Below, piece by piece: positions 11,101 to 20,441 of a stretch of DNA of 64,000 nucleotides. Source of the stretch: Capsulimonadaceae bacterium (GTDB lineage Bacteria > Armatimonadota > Armatimonadia > Armatimonadales > Capsulimonadaceae); NCBI GenBank assembly GCA_031292625.1, contig JARLGU010000057.1, positions 1-64,000 on the forward strand, written 5' to 3'. Below the pieces are notes generated by a model. The model was not told where the DNA came from. It made no database searches and saw nothing but the letters and a program-made list of their open reading frames with translations. The position numbers and the translations under genes were made by a program. Positions within the stretch are counted from its first letter, which is position 1. Every line of letters starts with the position of its first letter.

Positions 11101-14100
11101 CGGTGGTAGCGCTCAGCGTTCCGCCCAAGCCTGGCACCGTGACGACAGCGCCCGAAATCAGTTGGGTAAACGGGGACGTTCCCACGTTTTGCACGATGCC
11201 GTCGATCTCGGAGCCAACAAGCGAAACGGTCGTGCTGTAGCTCGCGCCAACGGTTGTGAACATGTTCGCAACCGTATCCGTATCGGTCAGGTAACCGGTG
11301 TCGCCCACCACAATCTGGTAGGTTCCCTTCATAACGGGAACGGTCGCGGTGTAGATGCCGATCGCTCCCTTCGCCGTCCAGGTGTTGGACGCCGGATCGA
11401 TAACGGTCACGGTCGTCGTCTTATCGGTCAGCAGCGTGGAGCCGTCCTTGACCGTCACGGTGACGCTCTGGTAACTCGGCGTCATCAAGATTGGATTCGG
11501 CGTCGGGCTGTTGATATTTTCCCTAATGTAGGTCGAAGGATCCGATGTCGGGACGCCCCCCCCGGATGTCGGCGAATTGTACATCGTGACTGACGCCGTG
11601 GTAGCCTGGTAGCTTGCCGCGGTAACCGATAGAGTGTACGTCGCGTTGGAAAGAAGACGCCCGCCGGTCGGCGACGATACGATCTTGTAGCTTCCGCCGC
11701 CAAGGTTAGTCGCCGTCAGCGTTCCAGCGCTCGTGACAAGCGTGGTTGTCGCGTTGGCGATCGCACTGGAGAGCGGCGAAGTAGTGGCATTGCTTATCGT
11801 AAAGTCGACCTCGGATGGAACCAGCACGGCGGTTAGCGCAAGGCTCGTCTCTCCCGTGGGAAATGTAAATTGCGACGTGTCCGTCAGGTAGCCGGGATCG
11901 GAAACCACGAGCGTATACTCGGCCGTCGTTGCTGGAATGCCGATATTATACGTACCGGAGGAAGAGGAATAAGTCCCCGTAACGGAAACCGGATTGCTTG
12001 TCCCCGGTTGCTTGTATGTGACGGTCACGGTGGCGTCGGACAAGACCGTCGCGCCATCCTTTACGGTGACTGTAACATTCTGCGTGCTCAGCGTGAGCGG
12101 GATCGGGTTCGGGCTCGGATAATTGTAGTTATCCTGAATAGGCGTCGTGGAGCCGGTCGGCTCGTAATAGTTTGCCGTTCCACCCGTCGAAGTTCCGAGG
12201 GTCGACGGACTGACCGTGTTACCAAGACTGTCCGTGGACGTTCCCGCGTCGATTGTCACGGTAGCCGTTTTGCTGTTGTACGTTCCCGTCTTTACGGCGG
12301 AAAGCGAGTACGACGTGCCGACCACAAGGCGAGCCGTTGTGCTCGTCGGGTTTGACCGGAACTGGTACGTGCCTGTCGCCCCCGTCTGCACGGCGGCAAA
12401 GCCGGATGCGTTGGTAAGGCTGACCGTCGCGCCGCTAATCGGCAGCGTCGTAAAGTAATCCGTAACCGTGCCGTCGATCTCGACCGGAACGATGCTGTAC
12501 GTATTCGCGTAAGGCGTTCCGACCGACATCGTGAACGTCTCCGTATCAGTCAGGTAGCCTCTGTCGACGATCTTCAACGTGTACGTACCGCTCAAGATCG
12601 CGACCGAGCTATTCTTATAGCCCAAGGCCGTAGAGCTGTACGGCAATGTGTAGCTGCCATTGTTAGGATCGATCAACGTAACCGTCGCATCAGTAAGCAA
12701 CGTCGGCGTGGTTGTATAGACGCTATCCTCTACGACGATCGTGACGGGCTCTGCCGCCGGCGTCAGCTCCAAAACGCCGGGGCCAGCGGTTGACGGATTG
12801 GAGGCCGGAATGTTGACCTGACCGGCCGGTGAGCCGCCATTGGTGGTCGTTCCCGCGACGATCGTAACCGAAGTCGAATTGGGCTGGTACTTGTTCGTGC
12901 TGTCCGTTGCGAGAAGGATATGCGGCGACCCGGTGACGCCAAGTCGTTGCCCCGGAGTCGTGGTTAGCGTATACTTCCCGCCGCCAGCTGTCGTCGCCGA
13001 TAGCGCCGGCGTGATGCCGCTGGCCGTCACCGTAATGCCATCCAGGCCCACGGTCGGCGCAAGCGTCGACGTGATCGTGCCGGAGACCTCGCTCGGCAGA
13101 ACGCCATACGTCTTATTGACGGCCGTGCCGATCGCCATCGTAAACGTCTCGGTGTCGGTCAGATAGCCGTTCTGGACGATCGTGGCCGTATAGGTATCGC
13201 TGACCACTGGGATCGAGGCGTTGTAGTAGCCAAGCTTGCCGGCATTGTATGTCAACGTATAGGAGTTGCTGTGCTGGTCGGTCAGGGTAACGCTACCGGT
13301 CGTCAGCGCAGTGGTAGGCGAATAGACGCCGTCATTGACGACGATTGTCACCGGCTGCGGCACCGGCGAGAGCTCCATCACGCCTGCTCCCGCGGTCGTC
13401 GGCTTGGCAGCCGGCGTATTGTTCTGGCCAGCCGCTGAACCGCCATTGGTCGTTGTCCCGGCGACGATCGTGACCGTCGTCGAGTTCGTCTGGTATGTGC
13501 CCGCGCCGTCGGTTGCGGTGATTGTAATCGGCGACTCGCTCGCGCCAAGCCTCTGCGTGGGCGTACTGGTCAGCGTGTAGTTGCCAGATGAATCGGTCGT
13601 CGCAGTCAGCGCGGGCGACGTACTCGCGCTGATGGTGATATTCGCCAACCCCGTGGTCGGAGCAAGCGTCGACGTGATCTGACCGGTGACCGTGCTCGGC
13701 ACGATGGTGTATGTGTTGGCGTACGCCGAAGTCGTAATTACCGGCGTCTCCGTGTCCGTCAAATAGCCGTCGTCCGCGATCGTCAGCGTGTACGCGCCGC
13801 TGATCACGGGAATCGAGGAATTCGTGTACCCCACGCCCGATGTGTAGCCCAGGTTATAGCTGTTGTTGTTGGGGTCGTACAGGGTCACGGTCGCGTCTTT
13901 CAGAACCGAAGCGCCGTCTTTCACGGTGATCGTTACCGATGTAACGGGATCAAGATCGAGCGTCGGGTCCGCGGCCGGAGAAACCGGGATCGCAATCCCG
14001 CGATGCGCGATTACGACGACCGCTTGGCTAGGCGTGATCCAGCTAGACGATGAACCGGAAGCCTTCGCCGTATAAGAGATGCCCGAATCGGACGCGGTCA

Positions 14101-17100
14101 CGTGATTGAACGTCACCGTTCCCGTGCCGCCGGATGTCGCCTGCGGGTTCGCGACGACGGTACTCAGGCCAGGTGTCGGCGAGAGCGTCACGTCGATGCC
14201 GTCAATGATCGGGTTTCCCGTGAACCCATTGTCCACAAGATACGTAATCGACGTATACGGGATCATGTTCACGGTTGCGGTTGACAGGCCGCCAGCGGCA
14301 GCCGTCGTGACCGTTACCGTCGAACTCGGGTCCTGGTAATAGGAGTTCTTGTCGGCGACGGTGATCGTATAGGTCGTGCTCGGCGTTAAGCCGGTGAACG
14401 TAATCGGGCTGGCCGGCGTGCCGATCACGTTCGTTTGCGTGACACTGGCAACGCCCGGCGTGCTAAGCGTCACGTCGGTCGCGACGAGCAGGTTGGGCAG
14501 AGCGGGAACGTTGACATTGTCCTGCAGCGTAACCGCGATCGATGCGACAACCTTCACCTCGACCTCGATCACCGTCGCGCCGCCCTGCGCCAGCGTGGGC
14601 GAGAACGTGGATGTAAACGCGCCGCCGGTGCTATACCCGACAACCTGATAGTTGGTGCCCGTTGTCAGCGCCGACGTATCAATCGTATAAGCGCCCGCGC
14701 GAACCAGGTAAGAAGTCGATGTGCCGGACGCGGCAACCGGGATGGACGAACTGACGCCCCAGGTTGTGTTCGTCAACGTCACGTTGATTGCGCCGGTCGA
14801 TAGGGTCACGAGATTGTGCGCCGCAGTGTTGTCGACCACTTCGACGGTTACCGTCGTCGCGGGATAGAGCGTTAGCGTGACCGCAGTTGGCGTCTTCTGG
14901 AATGCCACGGTTGTCGTCGTTACGCCAGTGGTCGTCTCCGGCGACTGGACGCCGACCCAGCTTCCGAGGGCGCTGGAGGCGTTCAACGTGTAGGTTGTGC
15001 TTGGCGCAACGGATTCGAAGTCGGCGATGCCCGTATCCGATACCGCAATGGCCGCGGGAACGAAGGTAGGCGGGCTCGTCACCGGAACCGGCGACGGATT
15101 GCTCAACGAGACGCTGATTTCATCCGACGCCTTTGCGGCGACTGGAGTCCCGCTAGGGGTAGACAACTTCTGGACGGTGATTGGAAGATCGGAGTACTCG
15201 TAGAGCGGGACGGTGTACGCGGTATTCGTATTGGCTGGCAGAGCCGCCGTCGTGCCGCTGGCAATCTCGCGACCGCTGATGTCTCCGTAATCCCACGACG
15301 TGCCGTCGACCGTATAGGTATAGGTGAGCAACGCGCCAATATTATCCCAGGTGAGCGCGTTCGGCGGGTTGCTGAGGCTGGAGTCGTAGAAGCTGTCCGT
15401 CAGCGCCGGCGTAGGGCTCACTTCCGGGGTGTAATAGAGCATGCCCGAATCGGTGGTAGTACTCGGCGTTGCGGTGACCGGCAGAGCGGTAAGCGATGCT
15501 CCCGTCAACGGAACGAGCGCGCCGTTCGTTGTGGCATCGATAAAGTTGAGGGTCATGCTGCCAATCGGCTGGATCGTAATCTTCCGCTGTGTCGATACAG
15601 TCTGCGTGCCGAGAGAGCTAACGGCAACGACATAGACGTAATGCACTTGAGGAGCGGTAAGCGTCGTGCCGACGCTCGGCGTAATCGGCCAGTTATAGGT
15701 ATACGTGCTGCCGGTGTACGTGACGCCCGGAGAATCCGAGGATCCGATTTCACTGTACGCGCCGGTCGATACGTTGTAATCGATGAAGTCCACATGCTGG
15801 ACTTTGCCGTCCTGCTCGGCGACATCGGCGCTGATCTGAACGACCTTGTTCGGCGTAAAGTCGACGACCTGGTTGTTGACCGGCAGGTGCATGTCGATCG
15901 TCGGAGCCCGCTCGCCGTGCAGCGTCTGGGCAGTCGAACTGATAAAGTCGATGTCGTCGATATACCAGGTTGGCCCGGCCGTAGTATTGTAAGCCGCATA
16001 GTTCGGATCGCCGACGGCTGCGCCGGATGCGTGGGCAATCGCCATATTGGTCGTGAAAAAGATAGTGGTGCCCGAAACGCCGCCAATCATCAATGTCTCG
16101 GCGTTCGGACTTGCATCCACCGTTAGCTGAGTGCCCGTGAACACGTTGTCGCCGCTTGCGTGTGCGTTTGCCAGCGGCGTAACATATAGCGTCGTGCCGT
16201 TGATCGACGTCACGGTGACAACCTCAGGCGTTGACGACGAATTCGCCGTGCTGACGAAGCTTACGTGCAGCTGAGCGCCGACATGGATACCGGCCGTGCT
16301 GGCAACCGTCAGCGAGGTAGCTCCCACAAGCGTGTCGGCCGATAGTGTCGTGTACAAACCGTTTACGCTGCCAACCTGAATCAGGTTTGTGCCGGCAGTC
16401 GTCGCGCCACTCAAGGTGCTGCCGAAGTACGACGTATCCTCGAGAATCTGGATGCCGTCGAAGTTTAATCCGCCGAACGTTCCGCCGAGCGCATATCCCG
16501 ATATAGGCACTGTCACCTTGGTCCAATAGTTTCGAGTTAATGTAAGCAACTGAGCGGTAGAGTCCGGCCCGGTCACCGGCGTCGTAATCGTCAGGTTCTG
16601 GCTGCCCGCCGCGCCGCCGCTGAGGTACATGGTCAACGTCGATGTCCAGGTGTGGCTGCGATCGGTTTCCGGCTCCATGAGCGCCAACTCGGAGAGCGTG
16701 CCGACCGTCGTTTTCCCGCCGGAGACCGGTCCGGCCGCGACGGAGATGGAGCTTCCTGTCGTAGTATTGCCCGCCGTAACGATCGCCGATCCGACCCCAT
16801 ACTTAGGGTTGTGCATCATGTAATAGTTCGTCGTCGAGCCGGACGGATAAACATACGTGCCGCTAGCAGCCAGGTTGATTGACGCCGTATCGTTAGGGAT
16901 TGCGATAGAAAGAAACGGGCTTACCAGCGAATCGTCATAGATCGAATGAAGAATGTAATCACCGTTTTGATTTTGATAGGAAGGCGCGGTTCCGGCGCTA
17001 TTCGTCCCGCCGTCTATGACGTAGAGGTTTTCGGAGTTCGAAGTCACGACCGCGCCGGTGTCGTCGGTCGCGGTTGCCGAGAACGTATAGAAACCGGCGG

Positions 17101-19879
17101 GCAAACTGGTCAATGCGGTATCCGTAGTACCGAACGTGCTTGCTGGGAACCGGGGGTAGCTAAACAACGGTCCGTTCGTGGCCACTTCCGTCGTACTGGT
17201 AACGCCCGGCGCTGTCTGCGGATTCGCAAACGACTGCAGCAACGCGCCGTTCACATACAGCGAAACATCCGTTAGGTAGTGTCCCGAGCTGGCGCTTGCC
17301 GTCGCCAAGATGGTGGGGCTGAACGGCGCATAGACCGTCGCGCCGCCGGGCGAGTCAAGCTGGCCCGTGTAGGCGGTACTCGCATAATAGGGCGCGACCA
17401 TGTGGATCGACGGCGGAGCGTAGGTTGGATTGTAAGCCGCAAGCGCGCCTTCGCTCTGCTCGTAGTACGATCCGCTGTTCACGCTTTCCAACTTCTCGGC
17501 CCGCACGAGATAATCGTACGCCGTTCCTGACGCCGCCGTCCCGTCCGGGTACGCCTGAACGACAACATCGCCGGATTGGTGCGCATACGTGCATCCGTCG
17601 CCTGACGAGTCGCGCACGACGGTGACGACGCTTCCGTTTATCGCAGCTATCGTAACAACTTCCGTGCTGCCGCCGCTGAGGATCTCGATTGGCGTCCCGG
17701 TGCTGAGGCCTGCAACCGAGCCCAGAGTCATCGTCGACACCGCAGTCACCGAGTCGCCGGACGAGTGCGCGTAGGCTGGGTCGGCCGTCAGCGTTAGAGT
17801 CGTTCCAGAGACGGATGCAACAGTCACGGTCTCCGGCGTTGTTCCGCCGGCTCCCAGGTTCAACGTCGTACCTGCGCTGATCCCAGTTGCACTCGCTACC
17901 ACCAACGTCGGGGATGTTGTCGTCGCTGCGGACGAAAGTGTCGTGATTGCGCAAGCTGGAATATCCGCCGACAACGATGTTGTTATCGGAGTCCAATTTT
18001 TCGCCAGCAAAGTGAATGGCCCGCTGGAGGAGGTTCCGCGATAGATGTTGTAGGTCGTCACGGTCGTATCAAGGGACGGAGAAAAGGCGACATCGACGGC
18101 CGGAGATGCGACAGGATCTTCGATTGCGACAGCGCCGGTAGGCGGCTGGACGACGAACGAGCGGAGGGTCGGATCGCCCAGGAAGCCCATGGCCACGGAA
18201 CCGCCGGCGTTCTGGCTCAAAAGCTCATCGTAGTACGCGCAGTCTCCAAGGCCCATGTGGTACATCGTCCACTCGGGCCGGTTGGACCAGAAGGCCGTGA
18301 GACCATAAGTGGTCGTCGCCAACGCCGCTCGCATGAAGTCATCAGACTCCATGTAGTCGCCGAAATAGCTGCCGAACAACATATAGAAAAAGGCATGCGG
18401 ATCATACAGCTTGAAGTCCGCCGTATCGCCAACGCCCACGGCCGAATTAGGCGATCCGGGTCCATCGCCGTACATCCACGTATAGCTGCCGGTCTGCGCA
18501 TCCTCCATGATGGGATAGTACTCATCCATCGTGTTCGTCACGGCCGTCAGCGGATTTGCTTCGATACCGTAAGGATTGCTCGCGCTTACGGAACTCGGAC
18601 CAAGTATCGAGCCAATATCGCGCCAACCATCGTCCGCATAGGCGTCAAAATTATCCGTCAAGCGGGCTTCGCCAAGCGCCGTAAGCACGCCCGTGCGGTA
18701 GCCGTGGTCCTTATCGAGGTAGTTGGCGAGCAACTGCTCCTCGGCAACCGTCGCGTTCGAGGTCGTCGACCAGGTGGGCATCGTCGACATATCGATTCTG
18801 CCGACGCCGAACAAGATCGGATTCTGAGGCGCATCCTGGTCAAACTTGCCGTCAGCCAGGGCGTTGAAGTTGCGGATGTCCGTCGCCTTCGTGTCCTTCA
18901 CGGTCGAGTCGGTCCAACCGGTAACGATGCTCTGATGCAAACCAATGTTGGCGCCGTATTCATCGTCTTTCCCGTCGCCATAATAGACATCGGCAGGCCA
19001 GGCGCCGATGTGGCCCGTATGGCCGTCTGGAGCATAATCCCCTGAATACGGCACGGAAACGTGACCGATAATGATAATCGCCTTGAGATCAGGATGGGCT
19101 TGATAGTCTGTATAAATGAGATGCTTGACGGCCTTGACGGAGTCCCCGGCGAAGGCGGGCGTAACGTCGGCGGGGACGCCGGAACCGTTTAGGCCGGGAT
19201 CGCGCGCAACCGAGTGGTTCGTGTCATAGATGACGTTCCAACCATCCGCCACGAGGTCCGCAACGAGGCGCAAAATGCGCGCGCGCATGCTCTGGTCGAG
19301 CGCCGTAGCCGATGCGGGAGACGTGACCGTATCCGAGCCGTCCACCGTCTTGTCGGAGATGATGTCCACGGTGCCGCGCTGGCCGGCATAAGTGAACGGC
19401 TGGTTCGTAAAAGGGTTGGTCCCGGTCGGGAATGTCGTCACGGGCGGAAGCTGGTAACCGGCGAAGATATGGCCGGTAGCGCCGGGAACGGTGGTAACCG
19501 TGTAGTCGTACGCGGATCCGGTTACGGGCGGGACGATCGTATACGTAGACGGATTCGCAACGGCGGTGGCCTCGCTGGCTGCGTTGTCGGTCCAACTCCC
19601 GGATGTGCCGTTCACGGCCGCCGTCGTGAAGGTGGCCGTGTTACCCAACGAATCGGTTCTTACGATCGTAAGCGCGGCGGACTGAGTATCGACCGTCGAC
19701 CAGTTGAGCGTGATCGCGCCCGACGCTGCACTCGCGTTCAGAAACACCACGTTCGCCTTGTCCTGCGCGAAGCCCTGTTGGAACGCGGCGAAAAGCAGGA
19801 AAAGCAACGCGACGGCATTGAGAGCCCATCGGATCCGCAAGGGCGAGGCGCCGACTAAGCGACAAGAAGAGGATTGCAT
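8108..19879 (-). CDS. giant secreted multi-repeat surface protein (about 3,920 aa)
   Basis: The start at 19879 gives a Sec signal peptide (ALNAVALLFLLFAAF, then QQGFAQ); GGAG lies 11 nt upstream. Residues about 30-600 form a C25/gingipain-like region: LKAIIIIGHVSVPYSG, GHIGAWPADVYYGD and later YMLFGSYFGDY, where the family's catalytic Cys would be expected but is not seen. This is followed by fibronectin-like segments (TTYNIYRGTSSSGPF) and two GTTLTL-type motifs. About 2030-3480 holds eight tandem units of roughly 200 aa, each built from a VTVTVxDG start, an ATVTV strand, GYLTDT, and an (S/D)EIDGTV segment, similar to carboxypeptidase regulatory-like domains. The last 200 residues (LQMISVPYDF, AGWNLIGSPW, WVGYWVYAY) look like a surface-anchoring or sorting module. 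Composition is extremely Thr/Ser/Val-rich with few Cys. Likely an adhesin, matrix or S-layer-type protein. Confidence 0.88.
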   Translation of the reverse strand: MQSSSCRLVGASPLRIRWALNAVALLFLLFAAFQQGFAQDKANVVFLNASAASGAITLNWSTVDTQSAALTIVRTDSLGNTATFTTAAVNGTSGSWTDNAASEATAVANPSTYTIVPPVTGSAYDYTVTTVPGATGHIFAGYQLPPVTTFPTGTNPFTNQPFTYAGQRGTVDIISDKTVDGSDTVTSPASATALDQSMRARILRLVADLVADGWNVIYDTNHSVARDPGLNGSGVPADVTPAFAGDSVKAVKHLIYTDYQAHPDLKAIIIIGHVSVPYSGDYAPDGHTGHIGAWPADVYYGDGKDDEYGANIGLHQSIVTGWTDSTVKDTKATDIRNFNALADGKFDQDAPQNPILFGVGRIDMSTMPTWSTTSNATVAEEQLLANYLDKDHGYRTGVLTALGEARLTDNFDAYADDGWRDIGSILGPSSVSASNPYGIEANPLTAVTNTMDEYYPIMEDAQTGSYTWMYGDGPGSPNSAVGVGDTADFKLYDPHAFFYMLFGSYFGDYMESDDFMRAALATTTYGLTAFWSNRPEWTMYHMGLGDCAYYDELLSQNAGGSVAMGFLGDPTLRSFVVQPPTGAVAIEDPVASPAVDVAFSPSLDTTVTTYNIYRGTSSSGPFTLLAKNWTPITTSLSADIPACAITTLSSAATTTSPTLVVASATGISAGTTLNLGAGGTTPETVTVASVSGTTLTLTADPAYAHSSGDSVTAVSTMTLGSVAGLSTGTPIEILSGGSTEVVTIAAINGSVVTVVRDSSGDGCTYAHQSGDVVVQAYPDGTAASGTAYDYLVRAEKLESVNSGSYYEQSEGALAAYNPTYAPPSIHMVAPYYASTAYTGQLDSPGGATVYAPFSPTILATASASSGHYLTDVSLYVNGALLQSFANPQTAPGVTSTTEVATNGPLFSYPRFPASTFGTTDTALTSLPAGFYTFSATATDDTGAVVTSNSENLYVIDGGTNSAGTAPSYQNQNGDYILHSIYDDSLVSPFLSIAIPNDTASINLAASGTYVYPSGSTTNYYMMHNPKYGVGSAIVTAGNTTTGSSISVAAGPVSGGKTTVGTLSELALMEPETDRSHTWTSTLTMYLSGGAAGSQNLTITTPVTGPDSTAQLLTLTRNYWTKVTVPISGYALGGTFGGLNFDGIQILEDTSYFGSTLSGATTAGTNLIQVGSVNGLYTTLSADTLVGATSLTVASTAGIHVGAQLHVSFVSTANSSSTPEVVTVTSINGTTLYVTPLANAHASGDNVFTGTQLTVDASPNAETLMIGGVSGTTIFFTTNMAIAHASGAAVGDPNYAAYNTTAGPTWYIDDIDFISSTAQTLHGERAPTIDMHLPVNNQVVDFTPNKVVQISADVAEQDGKVQHVDFIDYNVSTGAYSEIGSSDSPGVTYTGSTYTYNWPITPSVGTTLTAPQVHYVYVVAVSSLGTQTVSTQRKITIQPIGSMTLNFIDATTNGALVPLTGASLTALPVTATPSTTTDSGMLYYTPEVSPTPALTDSFYDSSLSNPPNALTWDNIGALLTYTYTVDGTSWDYGDISGREIASGTTAALPANTNTAYTVPLYEYSDLPITVQKLSTPSGTPVAAKASDEISVSLSNPSPVPVTSPPTFVPAAIAVSDTGIADFESVAPSTTYTLNASSALGSWVGVQSPETTTGVTTTTVAFQKTPTAVTLTLYPATTVTVEVVDNTAAHNLVTLSTGAINVTLTNTTWGVSSSIPVAASGTSTSYLVRAGAYTIDTSALTTGTNYQVVGYSTGGAFTSTFSPTLAQGGATVIEVEVKVVASIAVTLQDNVNVPALPNLLVATDVTLSTPGVASVTQTNVIGTPASPITFTGLTPSTTYTITVADKNSYYQDPSSTVTVTTAAAGGLSTATVNMIPYTSITYLVDNGFTGNPIIDGIDVTLSPTPGLSTVVANPQATSGGTGTVTFNHVTASDSGISYTAKASGSSSSWITPSQAVVVIAHRGIAIPVSPAADPTLDLDPVTSVTITVKDGASVLKDATVTLYDPNNNSYNLGYTSGVGYTNSSIPVISGAYTLTIADDGYLTDTETPVITTSAYANTYTIVPSTVTGQITSTLAPTTGLANITISASTSPALTATTDSSGNYTLTSTPTQRLGASESPITITATDGAGTYQTNSTTVTIVAGTTTNGGSAAGQNNTPAAKPTTAGAGVMELSPVPQPVTIVVNDGVYSPTTALTTGSVTLTDQHSNSYTLTYNAGKLGYYNASIPVVSDTYTATIVQNGYLTDTETFTMAIGTAVNKTYGVLPSEVSGTITSTLAPTVGLDGITVTASGITPALSATTAGGGKYTLTTTPGQRLGVTGSPHILLATDSTNKYQPNSTSVTIVAGTTTNGGSPAGQVNIPASNPSTAGPGVLELTPAAEPVTIVVEDSVYTTTPTLLTDATVTLIDPNNGSYTLPYSSTALGYKNSSVAILSGTYTLKIVDRGYLTDTETFTMSVGTPYANTYSIVPVEIDGTVTDYFTTLPISGATVSLTNASGFAAVQTGATGTYQFRSNPTSTTARLVVGTSYSLSAVKTGTYNSKTATVTIDAGTSTDSLGNTVSPSTLGTSTGGTANYYEPTGSTTPIQDNYNYPSPNPIPLTLSTQNVTVTVKDGATVLSDATVTVTYKQPGTSNPVSVTGTYSSSSGTYNIGIPATTAEYTLVVSDPGYLTDTSQFTFPTGETSLALTAVLVPSEVDFTISNATTSPLSSAIANATTTLVTSAGTLTATNLGGGSYKIVSSPTGGRLLSNATYTLSVTAASYQATTASVTMYNSPTSGGGVPTSDPSTYIRENINSPTPNPILMTPSYQSVTVTVKDGSTLLTDKTTTVTVIDPASNTWTAKGAIGIYTATVPVMKGTYQIVVGDTGYLTDTDTVANMFTTVGASYSTTVSLVGSEIDGIVQNVGTSPFTQLISGAVVTVPGLGGTLSATTGSDGSFILKTTPTIRLVAGTTYTLGVSATNYASDNSESVVMRTSPTSTSTPTTATTPDTDSNKVGLNINYPLTEPILLTPLSQTVTVIVEDGGSTPLAALVDATVMITYPDSVTTAQATYSAAASAYTATVLPQQGKYKVTVSDNGFLTDMSTFAFSGAAGGVTQTVTLVQPEIDGSVINASTSPVTGPIAGATVTVVKASGANGGTLTGTTAADGSFKIVGTSTNRITAGTQYTLSVAASGYQTSSSAGLTTWPNPTSTSGKPDPDPSTGVYYNINTPSPNPILLTPASQNVTVTVQDGSTALGDASVAVSYTGGSTTAVYNKTAGTYVASVPVQSGSYTLSVGDTGYLTDQTPFTFATVGSGLTKSVTLVPSEIDGTVVDGSTLAGIGGATVSIVTTPAMTPATTGASGSFVLKSTPTGGRIAAGTKYTVTVSASSYATSSAATVTTVSDPTSQGGTPNTYVPTGSTTSVGQNINSPSPNPIPLTASQLSLAVTVLDGSTPLSDATVTVTDPNNNTTAASYNTATGTYIASVAAVAGSNYTINTSASGYLTDTSTVAYGGSGTSLSKSITLVELGATVTVTDSATAKPLSGVTVVLSSANAALSSHSAVTASNGQVTFSSGPTASSRLPAGQLFTATASPSLPYKPGSTAVTLVNLYSTNGVANTPSANPASFPLSLSSVATATVYGLISCSDTHYDSSHGVSSAEPATVTLTSKDALGNTVTYTGTTVALTTGTDGSPSNYAITNVPVTGSLDGTNPVAYTVTVTDSIYGNSPLTASTGLSVTGSVRQNAALTPVHEFSSVVNPNYPATSSYPYGLQMISVPYDFTDSLSMSDRFGGSWISGQQIACWDGSSQSWLEPSSFARGQGFWVRFRNLDSLTTPVAGKVGLLGSYTAMASETTPATIKLYAGWNLIGSPWDTAEAAGTKLTVTYSSKSYTWAQATSSTGANLVSPTFFSFDPSSYTYTSVTMDTSGSLQPWVGYWVYAYNACTLVIAH
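9330..13960 (-). repeat. eight tandem coding units of about 600 bp inside the giant gene
   Basis: The GYLTDT motif, or a close variant (GFLTDM, GYLTDQ), recurs at about 13765, 13155, 12550, 11885, 11290, 10655, 10055 and 9455, with spacings of roughly 595-665 bp. Within each unit the order VxDG, ATV, GYLTDT, EIDG/EVDG is kept. Units differ at many positions, so the array is old or under diversifying change and is not a fresh slip-strand expansion. Confidence 0.85.
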
Positions 19880-20039
19880 ATATTGTGTTTCTCCAACGCC
19901 GGCATGCACGCCGCAAAGACCAAAGTCGGGAACGTGCAGCGCGATTAACTGACTAACGGCGGCGCCTGGGGACAGCGGGCGGCACAGCCCACCTGACGCG
20001 CATCAATATCATGAATAAATCAAGAATATGAACCGTACC

Positions 20040-20068
20040 ATTATAGCACCGGAGCCGCAAACAGGCAA
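20040..20068 (-). promoter_or_regulatory. sigma70-type promoter of the giant repeat-protein gene
   Basis: On the minus strand, TTGCCT, a 17-nt spacer, then TATAAT preceded by TGC (extended -10). Transcription would start near 20033 and leave a leader of about 150 nt before the ATG at 19879. I could not match this leader to a known riboswitch. Confidence 0.72.
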
Positions 20069-20354
20069 GGCATCAAAGAAATGAAATAGAAACCATTAAA
20101 TACGAATAGATTTGACGAGACAGCGGAAAAAAATCTCCCATTATCGCTCCGGACTGAATGTCAACAATGACATCTCCAGGGCAGGCAGGCAGATTGTCTC
20201 GCAGGCATGCTCCGTCCGCTCGCCACAGTCCTATCGGATGACGCCGCCAGCATCGCTTTTGTTCCGAAGCGAGCATGTTCATGACGGCGACGACGAATTG
20301 CCCGCCCCCGTCTCGCGGCCAGGTTGAAAAAGCGGCCCGCGCGCAGACGGGCTG
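20069..20354. other. intergenic, nothing recognised
   Basis: Stretch between the giant-gene promoter and the terminator of the first pseudopilin gene. Short overlapping frames on both strands lack ribosome binding sites and family resemblance. I see no hairpin or repeat here. Confidence 0.45.
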
Positions 20355-20403
20355 TATGAAAAGACGATGGCCGCACGAGACGGATTTCGCTCGCACGGCC
20401 ATG
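20355..20403 (-). terminator. intrinsic terminator after pseudopilin 1
   Basis: On the minus strand ATGGCCG..CGAG pairs with CTCG..CGGCCAT (13-bp arms with a 2x2 internal mismatch, 10-nt loop) and is followed by CGTCTTTTC. It lies about 40 nt past the pseudopilin stop codon. Confidence 0.6.
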
Positions 20404-20441
20404 ATCCTACATACCCTTGGGGTCGTCCCCCGGCAGTCGTC

